Source: Tulasnella sp. 424
Taxonomy: Eukaryota > Basidiomycota > Agaricomycetes > Cantharellales > Tulasnellaceae
Direction of reading: 5' to 3'
Assembly: GCA_019633425.1 (NCBI GenBank)
Contig: WSUB01000003.1
Coordinates: forward strand, 313,480-377,479
DNA: 64,000 nucleotides
Of this stretch, positions 1-12,034 are shown piece after piece; position 1 is the first letter of the stretch, and every line of letters begins with the position of its first letter. Position numbers and translations under genes: made by a program. The notes below the pieces were generated by a model. That model was not told the origin of the DNA and did not search any database. It saw only the letters and a list, made by a program, of their open reading frames with translations.

Positions 1-137
1 TTCGGTAGCAGCTGGAAAGTTTTATCAGTATGGACCGAAAGTTCAAGAGACCCGAACAAGTGGTCGACATTTCAATTCATTACACAAGACGACAGACATC
101 GAAGTTGTAATCTTTGCAGACATATCCTTTGGCAACT

Positions 138-3100
138 CTAAGCGCCTCGACCCCACCTGAACGGGCTGTCCCCAAGACCTTCTTGCCTTGCAATGTTTTC
201 GAAGTCCATGGCTCGCGTGTTTGTGTTGTTCAATGTATGGTCGCGGCCTCCGATGGCACAACCGCATTCGGGGCACCTCGATTCAACCATCGCACCACCG
301 CACTGAGAACGGGAGATAAGTCAGGATCAGGGGAAGACAGGCAGTGAAATGAAGGGGGTACCTCAGTTATAACATAAACGTGTCCGTTGGGACATTGGTA
401 GAAATGTCCACGAGTGCCTTTGGGGGAAGAGACTTAAACGCCTTGAACACTAGAGACGGCTTTCAAACTCACTGAATCCCAAGAATCCGCTCATAAATGC
501 TTTGAGAACATCCCGTTTTTCTTGATCGGACACTTCCGTGTAGACGACACCCTTCTTCAGCTGCTGCCTCAACTTGGCCCATTTGTCGATGACCCCTTGC
601 GCGGGCTCAATGAAGTTCTCAACGAGCCACTCATTGTCCTGGTGACCTTGGGCCATGAAGAGGCGATATCTATCCGCTTGAGAAGCCTTTTCGGCCTGAG
701 CTGCCTTGTATCCCGTCTTCGCTTCGTGCTCAAACTCCTTTAGAAGCATACCGTTTCTTTGGCGTCCCAAGTGATGGCTGAATGTCTGGAATTCTGCTTC
801 CATCATGAGCACCACCGTCTTGAGAACTTGGCGATAGGATCGAGACTTCTCTGCGATCTCCAAGGTGAGCGCTGTGTCCCGTCGAATGGAGGATAGCATA
901 TAGGCGATAAAATCTGCCCACTGAGTGCGAACCAATGCATCGAGGCCCTTTCTCCGAAGGTGTTCTGAGATGCCTTGGGCGGCTTGAACAAGGAGAAAGC
1001 GGATGTGAATTGTGGCCCAGCATCCTTCGACTCGGAAGCGTTGATCTGCTTTTGGTGTCGACGAAGCTCCACAATCTTTCCTCGCTTTCTTTAATGCCGC
1101 TTCTTCGACGGTAAAGGACAGCGACAATCCCTCAAGCAAGTGCGGCGTGGCCATGTAGCGATGGTGGAGAGTAGCGACTGCGGCCTCCCATACGCGGACA
1201 TGCGCCGAGTTTGTGGAGGCAACGGCGCAAGCTTGATCATAGGCTCGAAGTGCGCCTTTGACTGCGTTGTTCCACGCTACAGCGAGGGCTTCTGGCAATT
1301 GGTGACGATCCTTGATCTGGGAGCCGAACCGCGCTGACTTGACCGGGAGTGATTCGCCTTTCGGAATGATTTTACAATCAACCGGGGCGGTGGAACCTAC
1401 AGAGCCAGTGTCGGGTGTCATGAATGCGTCCCATGGAAGGTCTCTCAATTCGCGCTCCATATTGTCGACAGCTTGATCCCCAGTACTGAATGCTGAAACC
1501 TGATCGCTCACTTGACGCAACGTGCTTCGACATTTGTTCGCAACATTCTGAAGGACATTTGGTGAGTATTTAGTCAAGGGCTCTGATAGGCAAAGTGTCC
1601 TTACCTGTTCGGACATGTCTAGATCCACCCGTTTCAGAATCCTTCCGTACCGCCTGGTTTTGATAGGAGCACGACAAAGCGGGCAGACAGGAGGCTTCTG
1701 TAGTCCTTTAGGTGGCTGGGCGAGCTGCAGCCAACGCTCGCCTTCCGTCTTGTAGTATGATGCAAGCTCGCAAATCCCGTCCAGGGTCTCCACAGTGAAC
1801 ACGTGACCGCATTCGAGAGTGATCAACTTGCTGTCCAGCCCATCCCCCTCAAGGTCCACATCGCTGAGCGAACTCTGCATGATGAAGTCGACGACTTGAG
1901 ACTTGACATTGTCCGGAGCACAGGTCGGACATATCTGGATCTCGCACGGCTCTCCGCAAACTAGCCGCCCGCCAACATCAGAATAGAACAAATTCACGGC
2001 TTGAATAATCACCCACCAGAAGGACAAGGGTGACCACAGGACAGAGTGCCATTACAGCGTAAATCACAGGGTAAACGGGCGCAAGGCTATCGAGAAGGTT
2101 CAGCCCGAAGACGAGACTGGTCGAGACACTCGGACTCACCGCGCTACATACAACCGGGCAAGCATGATGGTCGCACGCCCAGTCGCAAGGTTCCATACAT
2201 GGTACGCACGGCTCAGAACAGGCACGTTTGCAGGCGTGATGGCTACAAACTTGGCGACAAGGCTCTTGACAAAGGATATCAGAACAATCATGCTCTTCTG
2301 AGCAATCTCCTCCGCACTGATGCTGACAGCGAAGATCTCGCCCGCATGGATGCCTTGCATGCCGCCGACGTTTAATATACCCGTTGCGATCAACTCGGTG
2401 ATTTAAGGCCTGGCATTCGGAGCAACGTGCGCCGCACGATTTGGAACAGCAGGCCATGGCTAGGTCACATCGTGATTGGCACTGCAGTGAGCGAGGATCG
2501 ACTGAGCAAGCGACTTCAACCGGGTGTCCGCATGTTGGAATGGCTTTGGTGACGAGTGCATTGCAACGGATATCTTCTAGGTGATCCATTTGCCAGCTGA
2601 GAGGTCCGGTCAGTTCAGTCAATCTCTCTCTAGCGACTCGACGTACCATTGGCCGTGAAGGGTATGACCGCAAGCGAGTGGCATTATGACGGGGAATTCA
2701 CACTTCCCACAAGGAACGGCGCAGAGTTTATCGCATGGGTGACCGCGAGGGCACATACGAAGGCATTGTGCCCTGCAGTCCGCCCGTCTATGATTTTGAT
2801 CGTCCACGTGGCACTGCAATGGACAGAGATGTCCGCAGTCTAGTCTAGCATTGCATGGGAGGAGACACCCGCCTGAACCGAAAAAAAAAGATATTACTTA
2901 GTAACAGGGTCCCGTTTGACACGGGGGTATCTGAGGTGCGACCAGCCTCACCAGTTGGCGCATGGAGTGCTATCTGGCCGGGTCCATTGATGAGGGTTAC
3001 GCTTTGAGGGTGCCTATAGCAGGAGATCGGTAAAGCAGGGCCTATTGCTTCTTGGCGTTTCAACTCCGCGATCACCCCGGACCACATCTCGCTCCGAGCG

Positions 3101-6100
3101 AGGTCGTCGGCATTTCCAAGGATGTACATTCCCTCTTTGGCGCGAGAAAGGGCGACGTTGGTCCTGTTTTTAGACTGGGGAAGTAGAGATTTTTAAGAGG
3201 AATGAAAGTAGGCTAGCGGGCTGTCGACTAACCTTCAAGAAACCGATTCCTTTGCTCGCTGCTGGATTCCCGCCGGAGTTTCGAACTAGCGAAAGAATGA
3301 CCACTCGCCCTTCTTCGCCTAGAAAAACACTCCTTCAGTTTATCTCTAGATGATGAACAGAAGCAACTACCTTGGAAGTTGTCAACGGTTCTCAACAGAC
3401 TATAATGCATCGATTTCAGGGTTTAGATGAGTGGTCCACGCCCAGGCAGTCCGACTTACACACGACTGCTGATGTTGACCTGCTGCACGGTTGCTTCGAA
3501 GATACCAGCTACATCGTCTTCGTCTCGATGATCTACCAGCTGTGCGGCGTCTCTTTCATCTACCACAGTCATAACTTCGCCAGCTAGGGCCTTGCGGACT
3601 TGCACAAGTTGCCCAAGATATGCACAAAGAACTACAATGTCTCCAGCTTCGGTGTATGCTCCTTGCCTATTACAGTGTGAGCGTCAGCTGGACGAAACGG
3701 CAGGCACCGATGGAAAGTACCTCAGTAAATGTAGGACGAGATCTTTAATCATGTTAACTTCGAAGGTATTTGTCTTCGAGACAGATTCTTCTCCGGCACC
3801 GCCCTCCGCATGGCGGTGATCTAAGAAAAAGACATCCTTTGCCATGCCTCGGATCGAGGGTCGGGCCTTCACAGCGTCATTGTCAATCAGGGATGGATAT
3901 AAGGTGCAGCTGGGTGGTACAGTCAGTCGATAAGCATGCAACAAGCTTGTAAACACCTACCGTATGAGTTCCGAAACTTCCGGGCGCATTCGGCGTTGTA
4001 CATCCAGACGAGACATGCGAAGGCCCGAGTCGGATAATCTTTCCATTAGTGACCGGTCGAATCGATAAAGCTGACCGATACCAGGGTTATCGGCGGAGAT
4101 TTCTGGAAATAGTTGGCTCAGCATCCAGAAATCGCTCCGAGGGCACCAAGCTCACGGTAGTTCTCGATCGTAGGTCTCAGCTGAAGGGGGTCACCGATCA
4201 AGATCATGTGTTGAATCGAAGGGACCAGACCTAAAAGCATGGATTTAGCACTCAACCACTGATTTCCATGTTTAGAAACCCACTGGCGAGGATGTGAGCT
4301 TCAAGCACTTGACCCGCTTCCTCCACTAAGAGTACTCGAGGTGCCACGCTTCTCAGCAGCTCAGTCAACTTGGCAGCGCCTGGAAAGTATCCCGATTGAG
4401 GTTACCCATACCAAGCAAAGGGGAAAGAATACCCATACCGTTCGTGGTGCAACCGATGATGACGGCATTGGCTAGGACCTCGAGCTTCGTCTGTAGGTAA
4501 GATTGAGTATTTCTTCTGGCTCGTTGTGCGTACTCAAAGCGACCATACCTTATCCTGGATTTCCTTCCATTCCACACTGGCTTCGCAATGCCGCTCCTTC
4601 AACCGCTCGAATTCCTCCAGCTGTTCCTGTTGAGCCCCTTCAAGCATTCCTTGATTTAAACGTGCATTGAAACGATCTCGTTCGGCCTTGGACATATTCC
4701 ACATTTGTGAGTCGCGGAGAAGTTGGTCAATGTTTCGATTTGTGGTAGGAGCTGGCGGTATGGCCCGGGCTCCACATGTCTCTTCGAAAAACGTCTGCCG
4801 AGCGTCTGTCCAGGTTGCGCGGTCCACTGTAGGGGCGGCGTTGGCATCATTTGTGGAGGTGTCTGGCCGACCAGCCCCGCGATTCTTGCCTCGTCTTCCA
4901 CCTCTTCCGGCAGCTGGAGTGGAAGAATTTCCAGAACCCGGATATGTGATGAACGCTAAGTCACCTCCTTGACGCCAGAAGTCGATCAACGATTTGGGCT
5001 GATTTTGCTTATTTGGATGTTCGAAGTCGTGGTCGTGGGACTGATCAAAGAGTTCCCGGATCCAAAACGGAGGGTTGTGCAGCTCGTCGTGGTGATTTGG
5101 ATACTGAGACGATAGATGGATATCCAGCTGGGCCGGTCGGCTCTTCTCCCCTACGATCTCTTCCATAAAGTCTTTCATGGCTTCTTCGGCACGTTTCATA
5201 TTTCCATAGGCTCGTCCTTGAGCTCTGTCGTTGCGAGCCTTGTTGACGTTCATCAAAATCTTGTCCAACGAGAGTTCGGCGACGGTTTCATCCGCGGAGC
5301 GTGAACCCAATCGAACAATCTTCTTCGTTATATTCTTTTCGATGACTTTGACGATGATGTTGTCAAGAGCGTGGTTGGTAAAAGCGATGAGTAAAATCGG
5401 ACGAATGTTGTTTGCAATGAGGACGCGAAGGATTTCGATGCCTGTATAACTCTGCCGTTTCAAGATCAATTATGAGGGCTCAAACGAATGAAATAACAAG
5501 TCTAACCTTTCCCGTTCCTGGAGGTCTACGTACAGATCCAGTTAGCAATGGATACCCTCAGAAGAGAAGCAACCTACCCTTGGATCAATGACACTTCCGA
5601 GGTCAAAGCATCAACCATGGCCTCGGCTTGCGTATCATCCAAACGGCTCTCCTCCCGCAGAATAGTGCGGGCTCTTGCAACAGAGATGGGGTCATGAGGA
5701 CGGAGGAGGAGGTCCCTTGGTTGGTCGAATAGACTTCGAAGGTCAAAGTCGAATTGAGGGTGAGCATACGCCGGAGGTGCGACTCTGATTTGACTGAGGT
5801 CGCCAGAGTCGAAGAGGGGGAGGTAATCGGAGAATGGGAACGAAGTCGGTTCCTGCGCTCTGAGGGTTTCGAGGAAGGGTCGAACAGATTCAAACATGGC
5901 AGGGGATTCGATGAGGAACTTGGTCTCCCTCTCCTCCTTCTGGGACTTTTGAAGACGCCTAAGGATACGGAGCTCCACCTCCGCGTCAAAGAACGACACT
6001 CGGACTTTCACTTTGCTCTCGTGTTTCTTGGCGCTGTCGAGAAGATCTTTGGACGAGCTGGAGATAATGCCCAGGTACGCTCGCGGCGAACCGCCGTTGG

Positions 6101-8301
6101 GTTTCCAGATGAGCGCGACGAGCCCGCCTTGCGTTAAGCGTTTCTTCCCGACGCTTTCCCAATAAGCCGTCCGTTTGGCCGGAGTTTTGTGCCGAGCATC
6201 TCCAGGTGGGGCGTCGAAGGTGAGCTCAACCGAAATGCCTCGTCGGTCACATACCATCGGTCCGAATTTGGCGTCCGTGTAAAGGCTAAACCTGATCGAG
6301 TCTCGATCTTGCTCGCATTTGTACAAGCCGCCGTTCTTCTTGACGAGTTCGCTTAATTGGGTTTTTTCCGTAGGAGGTTTTGCGAGGTCGTCGATAATGG
6401 AACCAACAGAGGTTCGGATTGGAGCGCTGTTGGGAACGTTAGAATTTCGTCAACCTAGTAACGACGATGAACCTACATCAGCTCTTCTCTCAGCAGACGG
6501 AATTGAATGTCCAGCAATCTCTCCATGCTCTCCGACGGAAGGTGGTGCGGTGTTCCCGCCATGTTGCAGGGGAGGTAGGTTTCGGCCGTCGAGACTAACT
6601 CGGAGTGGGGAGGAACAATTCGGATGTCCTTTATTGACGCATGATCGTTTTCGTGTAGCGGGCCACCCTCTCGAAGTTGGCCCGGCGGTTGATACCTGAG
6701 TTCCATTTGAAGTAGGAGCCCTCTCTGCCTGGTATCAGGGTCCATTCTTGCAGGCCTCCGGGCTTCTGCTCGACGTGTTGTGGCTTCCGAGCGCTCGACA
6801 AGATCGACCAATGGCTTGATCCATTTCTTCAACTGGTTGACTGTGTGCTGGCGCTGCTCAACAGGGAGGTTGACTATGCTGTCGGTGAACCTGTGAGGAG
6901 ACGAGCATATCTCATTGCCCCACTGCTCGAGCCATCCGGCGAGATTGTGGACCAGAACCACGAGATTGTCGGAATTGCCTATTTGTCTGAAGCGCTTAAC
7001 ATATCTAGAGATAAACCGAGCTTTAGACACTTGTCAACAATTAAAATGCGTCAGCATCCTCACTCGTATAAAGGGGTAATAAGGGCCTTGAAGACGTGTA
7101 GTCCACTTTGTGGATTGGCCGGTTCATCGAAGGAATGTCGCGTCATGCAGCTCTCCATACACCTCCTGATCGTGAGGGTTACATGATCGAGGTTGTGGTT
7201 AATGAGACTATACAATGCACTGTAAAGCTTCTATGTGAGTCGTCGGCCGTGGTTGAGTACGGGGTTCGATACGTACTTGACGTTTGTTTGGAGGGTGCTT
7301 CTAATGACGAATTCGGACGAGAAATACTAAACAGACCAAGTTAAAGCCCACCCCCTGGCGAGCTGGGTAGAATGCACGTACCGCAAGCACAGGAAGATAA
7401 CCGCGTTGGAACGACAGTGCAGTTGGGTCGAGACCGGACTCTGCGGATACATTTGGATGGGCGAGGACATCGTGAATGCGACGAATACCACTGCCTATGG
7501 GCTGAAGAAGGAGTGAGCAATGTTTTCTTTCACGCCCCGTCGACATAGTCTTACGTCGCCCATCAGTTGCAAAAATTCCTTTCGAAAGTAGCGGGTAGCT
7601 TGTGAGACTTCCGTCATAGCCAGAATTATGCCGAGCGACCCACCTGTCCATCCTTAATGAACTATTTGCAGGTGTTAGAACAATGAGTTCGGTGTCCAGA
7701 TTTCAACCCCTAACGCGCTTAAACGTACCCATGTGTTGTTCTGAGGATTCGCACTCTGGAGGATCGAGACGAACGTGTAATAATCATCTAATCTCCGAAA
7801 ATCGTAATCTGGCTTGAGGTATATTTTGATGCGGTTGTGTGCTTGAGTCGGTGTCAGGGCCGCACCCGGTAACGCGCCAGTAAAAGGATTCGACACGTCT
7901 GCGACATCGGCGTTGTTCAAGGCGACACGGGGTGGAGGAAGGGGTTCTTGCTCGCGGATGCTAGCCCCAGCCTTGACGTGACGAAACCTGCAAGAGAATG
8001 CACTCTCGCATTCGCCAGTGGTCCAATACGCTTTGCAGGCGTTCGGCGGCATCCCCGCCGTGCTGACATCACTTGCGTTCGAGATTGCGTTCGTCGCGGC
8101 GGGTTGGGGCGTGGCTTGATTGCCGCGTCGGTTTGGGTTGTTCTGCGGGGGACGGGCTGCCTGGGCAGGTTGTTGCTGTTGCTGTTGGGCAGCGGCTCCT
8201 GGCGGTCCAGCACGCAACATGTTGCATCGGTCGCCCCTGCGACAGTTCTCTCTCTGACAGTGCGGGCAAGGCCTAGGATTGCCAGTGCGTTTTGGTGGCA
8301 T
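138..8301 (-). CDS. ZNFX1/Hrr1-type NF-X1 zinc-finger RNA helicase
   Basis: Multi-exon gene read from ATG 8299-8301 to TAG 138-140. The N-terminus has a CCCH finger (C-x8-C-x5-C-x3-H, about 7980-8060). Near 6480-7030 is a conserved block ending MERLLDIQFRLLREELM, typical of ZNFX1-like proteins. The SF1 helicase core follows: Walker A PPGTGKS (about 5507-5525, split by an intron after the Lys), a Walker B variant LLVEEAGQ (about 4320-4345), motif V QGEEGRVVILSLVR and motif VI NRTNVALSRAKEGM (about 3130-3320). NF-X1 cysteine/histidine fingers span about 1900-2870. A CGHVF...CPLC module lies near 1660-1830. The C-terminal RZ finger (GHFYQCPNGHVYVITECGGAM) lies in 138-432. Introns placed from frame: 303-361, 433-472, 1961-2016, 2087-2139, 2873-2942. 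Introns in the 5' third were not all resolved. The family includes animal ZNFX1 and fission-yeast Hrr1, which act in small-RNA silencing; that role here is inferred. Confidence 0.9.
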
Positions 8302-8985
8302 TTCTATCTTGCAAGGCCACTCGTCTGCGTTACAGTGTAATTACTGTAAGGTCGTCGAAAACCGTTGACAGTCGTAGGCGTCGTACGGAGTTGGGAGAGC
8401 GGTGGTTTGGATAACGTAGCCTCGTGTTTTGAATTTTACAGTTTATGCAGGAGAGGGTCGGGTAATCGGCTTCTAATCCGGTTCATTGAGGGGGCGTTAA
8501 AACTGGAGGAGGGCCTCAAGATTTCCTTTTTTGGAAATCCAGGTGATATCCCACTAGCTTCCTGACCTCGTGTAGGAAATATGATTTTATAATCCGCAGC
8601 CATCGACTGTGTATGTGACATCGTGGTGGTACCGTACACATACTAGCGAAAGTCGGCTGGAGACCGGAACGGTTGGTGCGTGTTGTTGCAGGAGATCGAA
8701 CGAACTTGCGCCTTCAGCGTGAGAGTCAAGGGACGGCTACCTGTGCAGTGCGAGATGCCGAACCGTATCCTTGATAATTTACCGTTGATAACTGCCATTA
8801 AGATTGAATTCTTCCAGCCTTTCGAGAGGATTCTAGGCTGGTAAGAAACCCGAAATCGCTGCTTACGCGAAGGGAGCGGTGCCCACAAAAAGGACGGTAG
8901 AAACCACCATACGTCAAAGGAACCACCGCGCGAGACAAAACTATCTCAGGGGTCCCCAGTACGGTTAACTGCCCCTAAGTTCAAT
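8302..8985. other. Intergenic, no gene seen
   Basis: This lies between the start of the helicase gene and U6. I find no convincing coding exon or RNA gene. It should hold the helicase promoter (minus) and the U6 upstream promoter (plus). No obvious TATA box sits in the 40 nt before U6. Confidence 0.5.
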
Positions 8986-9100
8986 GTCCTCTTCGGAGTG
9001 ACATACATTAAATTTGGAACAATACAGAGAAGATTAGCATGGCCCCTGCACAAGGATGACACGCTGAATTAGAGTGGACGACCTCCGGGTCGCAATATTT
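8986..9100 (+). ncRNA. U6 spliceosomal snRNA
   Basis: The catalytic core is essentially identical to U6 across eukaryotes: it reads GATACAGAGAAGATTAGCAT then GGCCCCTGCACAAGGATGACACGC, so the ACAGAGA box and AGC triad are contiguous and uninterrupted by an intron. The 5' end folds as a stem-loop (GTC CTC TTCG GAG with GAC). A run of six T at 9098-9103 is the Pol III terminator, which sets the 3' end to within a few bases. The 5' end is set by the hairpin. The region between core and terminator contains a second short hairpin (CGACC...GGTCG). Confidence 0.95.
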
Positions 9101-9103
9101 TTT
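9098..9103 (+). terminator. Pol III oligo-T terminator of U6
   Basis: Six consecutive T directly after the U6 sequence, the usual RNA polymerase III stop. Confidence 0.85.
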
Positions 9104-9540
9104 GACATTCTTTATTTATTGCTTTCACTTCGCCTTCATGGTTATGCCACTCTCCGATCATTCATCGAGTCCGCTCCACCAACCCAAGAACTTGCCACCT
9201 CGCGCAACCTTCACCTTGCCACATATTCACAGGAGACCATTCCCAATCATTCTCGACACACTCGGATTTTTGCGGCAGCGAGCAATTTAGCTTCGTTGTT
9301 TAGCAAGTGACTGCGAAATACATTTTGACACTAGCGAGAGCAATATAAGCGGAAAACAAAAGAACGAAATAGTGATAGCATGTGCAACGAGAATAAAGAA
9401 CAGAGAGCATGAACAGAACGAAAGTCGAAAGCAGTATACATGCGGCGAAAGCGGGGAGTACAGAGAAGAACGAAGGGCGATAGCAAGGTGCAATACCGAA
9501 TAGAGAACGAAATAAGGATGGAAAGTCGACTCGGTTCTTT
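9104..9540. other. Intergenic between U6 and the F-box gene
   Basis: The part from about 9310 to 9540 is purine-rich on the plus strand, so pyrimidine-rich in the sense of the minus-strand F-box gene that ends at 9541. It is most simply that gene's 3' UTR and flank. No coding exon is recognised. Confidence 0.5.
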
Positions 9541-10955
9541 TTAGTAACCGAAAAGCATAAGGATCGGAGAGAAAACCATGGACGAGACGACCATGAGAGC
9601 AGTAACAGAAACAGCAATGTCGGAAAGAACACCGGGCTTGTCTTGAGCAACGAAGTTGCTAAAAAGTGTGTCGAAGAGTGCGAGACCACGCCTTGCCGGT
9701 AACACTATTGGGCGTTCGACCTCGGAGGACGGAAGACCAATCCGGGTGACTGAGACCTCTTCGGTCTCGGGGTTGCGGGAGATCGTGTACTCGTCCATCA
9801 TGCATTGGAAGGTGACCGAGTGCATCCAAGAGATGGATTCCAGGAGAGGGAGACGCTCGGCAATGGCCTTGCATGCAACGGTGGCGTCGCGTTTTCGGCT
9901 TTGAAGTGGGAGGCGCAAAGCACGGAGGTTTGAGAAAAGAGGGATGATCGGGGCAAAGTCCTGTGAATCGCGAGGAGAGAGATAAGCAATCTGGAAAAGT
10001 CGACCATCGAACAACTTTAAGCCACATACCTCAAAACTGAGCCAATCAAGCTGGACGCAGGTGTAAGACAGGATGCCATCGACCATGTCATAAGACTTGG
10101 TCCTGAGGTCCAAGATTTCCAAGGAAGGCAACCTTTGCGCGATGACGCGGAGCACCTCTCCCACGAGAGCAGTCTCGTTCGAACCGGTACACGGCTCCCA
10201 ATCCGCAACGCTAACCGTCAACTCCTTCAACTTCGGCACGTGCCGGAGTGAAGAGAGAAGAGCGGCAATTTCGGTCTCGGACAGGCCATCAGGCAGGGTG
10301 ATTGCCAGAGATGAAAGGTTTGGGGCGCGGGATAGGAGGATCTCGAGGTTGCATGTCGACAGGGTCTGCAGTTCGAGGTGGGTAAGGCGGTCGAAGATTG
10401 GGAGGCTGTCCACCGGAAGGCCCTCGAGACCAAGTGAGATCCCACGGAGCGAGTCGTCTTGAACGTTGAGACGGTTCCATGGAGTGTCGTATGGCGAGTT
10501 CGATGCTTGGAAGGTGAGGGACTGCAGGCGAGATGCATGTGAGAGAATGGTGGCGAGAGGAGCAGTATCGTCGTGCGTCCAGGCGTCGAAGAACTCGATG
10601 TTGAGTGTCACGTTGAGGTTGCTGCGAAAATGAAGGGCCAATGAGCCAACAACATTCGATACACGAACGATGAAAGGAAGGCTCACCGAATGAGGTCAAT
10701 CATCGCCGATGAGCCCTCAGCGAGGGACTTGAGCTTGGCCATTGACATGATTGAAACGTCCTTGACCATAAGTGGGAGCAGAGCATCGCGAAGGGCCTTG
10801 GATGCTGATGAGAGCTGCTTGAGGTCCACTGGGGAGAGGTGTCGACCGACCTCCTGGACGATTTCGGTGGGCAAGTCGAACATCACGCAAGAAGCGGATG
10901 CTGGGAGAAGGAAAGGTGAAACATTTGGTTGCTGTTGTCGGAATGCGGCGAACAT
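9541..10955 (-). CDS. F-box protein with leucine-rich middle and C-terminal tail anchor
   Basis: Two exons (10687-10955 and 9541-10621) flank a 65-nt intron 10622-10686 (GTGAGC...CAG) and give 449 residues. Starting near residue 25, FDLPTEIVQEVGRHLSPVDL followed by LKQLSSASKALRDALLP has the F-box helix pattern, whose known role is binding Skp1 in SCF ubiquitin ligases. The middle has repeated leucine-rich stretches (LTHLELQTLSTCNLEILLSR, LSSLAITLPD, LKELTVSVADW) suited to substrate binding. The last 25 or so residues (IAVSVTALMVVSSMVFSPIL then MLFGY) are hydrophobic and end the protein, as in tail-anchored membrane proteins. The start was chosen as the first in-frame ATG; MFDLPTEIV is an alternative. 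It is not obviously a recent relative of the 23.5-52 kb array. Confidence 0.8.
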
Positions 10956-12034
10956 GGTCGTGCAAGTTGCAGAGGGTGTGTGTGGATGAGGAGAGCAGGG
11001 GAGAAGAGTGGTGGGGACTGGTTATAAACGAAAAAGAGACTGGATGCGGGCTGTAGGCGGTCAGCCCTCGACGTGAAAGACATTGCAGGGGTTGCGTGGT
11101 TGGTGGACATTGAGGGGGGAGTCGCTGTGTTTGTTGCAGCAGGGAATCTTCTGAATCGAGATCTACACAGTCCAACAGATTCGACTCTGTGTTTTTCGCT
11201 GAACGGAGCGGCGGTACGCAGGCGCTTTTGTACGTCAAACCCGTCTACGACCGCTTCACTTATGCGACACCTCCCATCGCCATCAACACTCATCTATAGA
11301 GCGACTCTGTGCCGCATTCACCCAAAGGGTCGTCGGACGTTGGAGGGGGGAAGCGGGACCGCTCGCTAGCACGGTACACACGCGCGCGGCAGAGGAGCGC
11401 CAGTCGAAATCTAAATATACCACTTAGGACGACGACGAGCGAGTACAGATAGTCGAGTGCGTTGGGAAAGCGATGAGGAGAATGGTTATCTGTCGAGAAA
11501 GCGAGGTTAGACCTTGCTGGGACTGTGCTCAGATCTGTGTACACCTCGAATCTCGGGTCGGGGTGCAATTCCCACCCGAGGGATCCACGCCACGGCTCAA
11601 TCCGGTCAACTTTACAATACCCTCGAAAACGTGGACAAACGCTCGTCTGGACTCTCGCACAAAACTCAGAAGGCCCTAGAAGCCATTGTCGTCTTGCTTT
11701 CACGACAAATACGCCGTAGAGGAAGCGGCTTTGGGTGTTTAAGGTTGTGCGAGGCTTTTGAGCCGTCTCCTCCGTCAGCCCCAAGAGTGCGCCTCGGATC
11801 AAACACAAAACAAGTCCCATTTTGACAAGTACATACATTCAGAAGAACCTTTCAGGATGAAAGAACCAAAGCGAGACGAAAAGAAGTGACTTTAAGAGCG
11901 CGCAGACGCAGGAATGGCCGCCATGAACACAGAGGAACGACCGCAAAGGAGAGGACATCAAAACGATACAAGAGATGGCTACAACCTACGACAGGCACCC
12001 GGCCAGACGCCTCTAGCCGGACCCTATTCTACAG
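10956..12034. other. Intergenic, no supported gene
   Basis: Open frames here lack domain-like sequence and consistent splice signals. The part next to 10955 is the probable promoter and 5' UTR of the F-box gene. The part next to 12035 is probably the 3' UTR of the acidic protein gene. Confidence 0.4.

Noticed and set aside
11290..11838. Minus-strand open frame of about 180 codons
   Set aside because: No domain, biased Arg-rich composition and no link to neighbouring exons. Probably chance.
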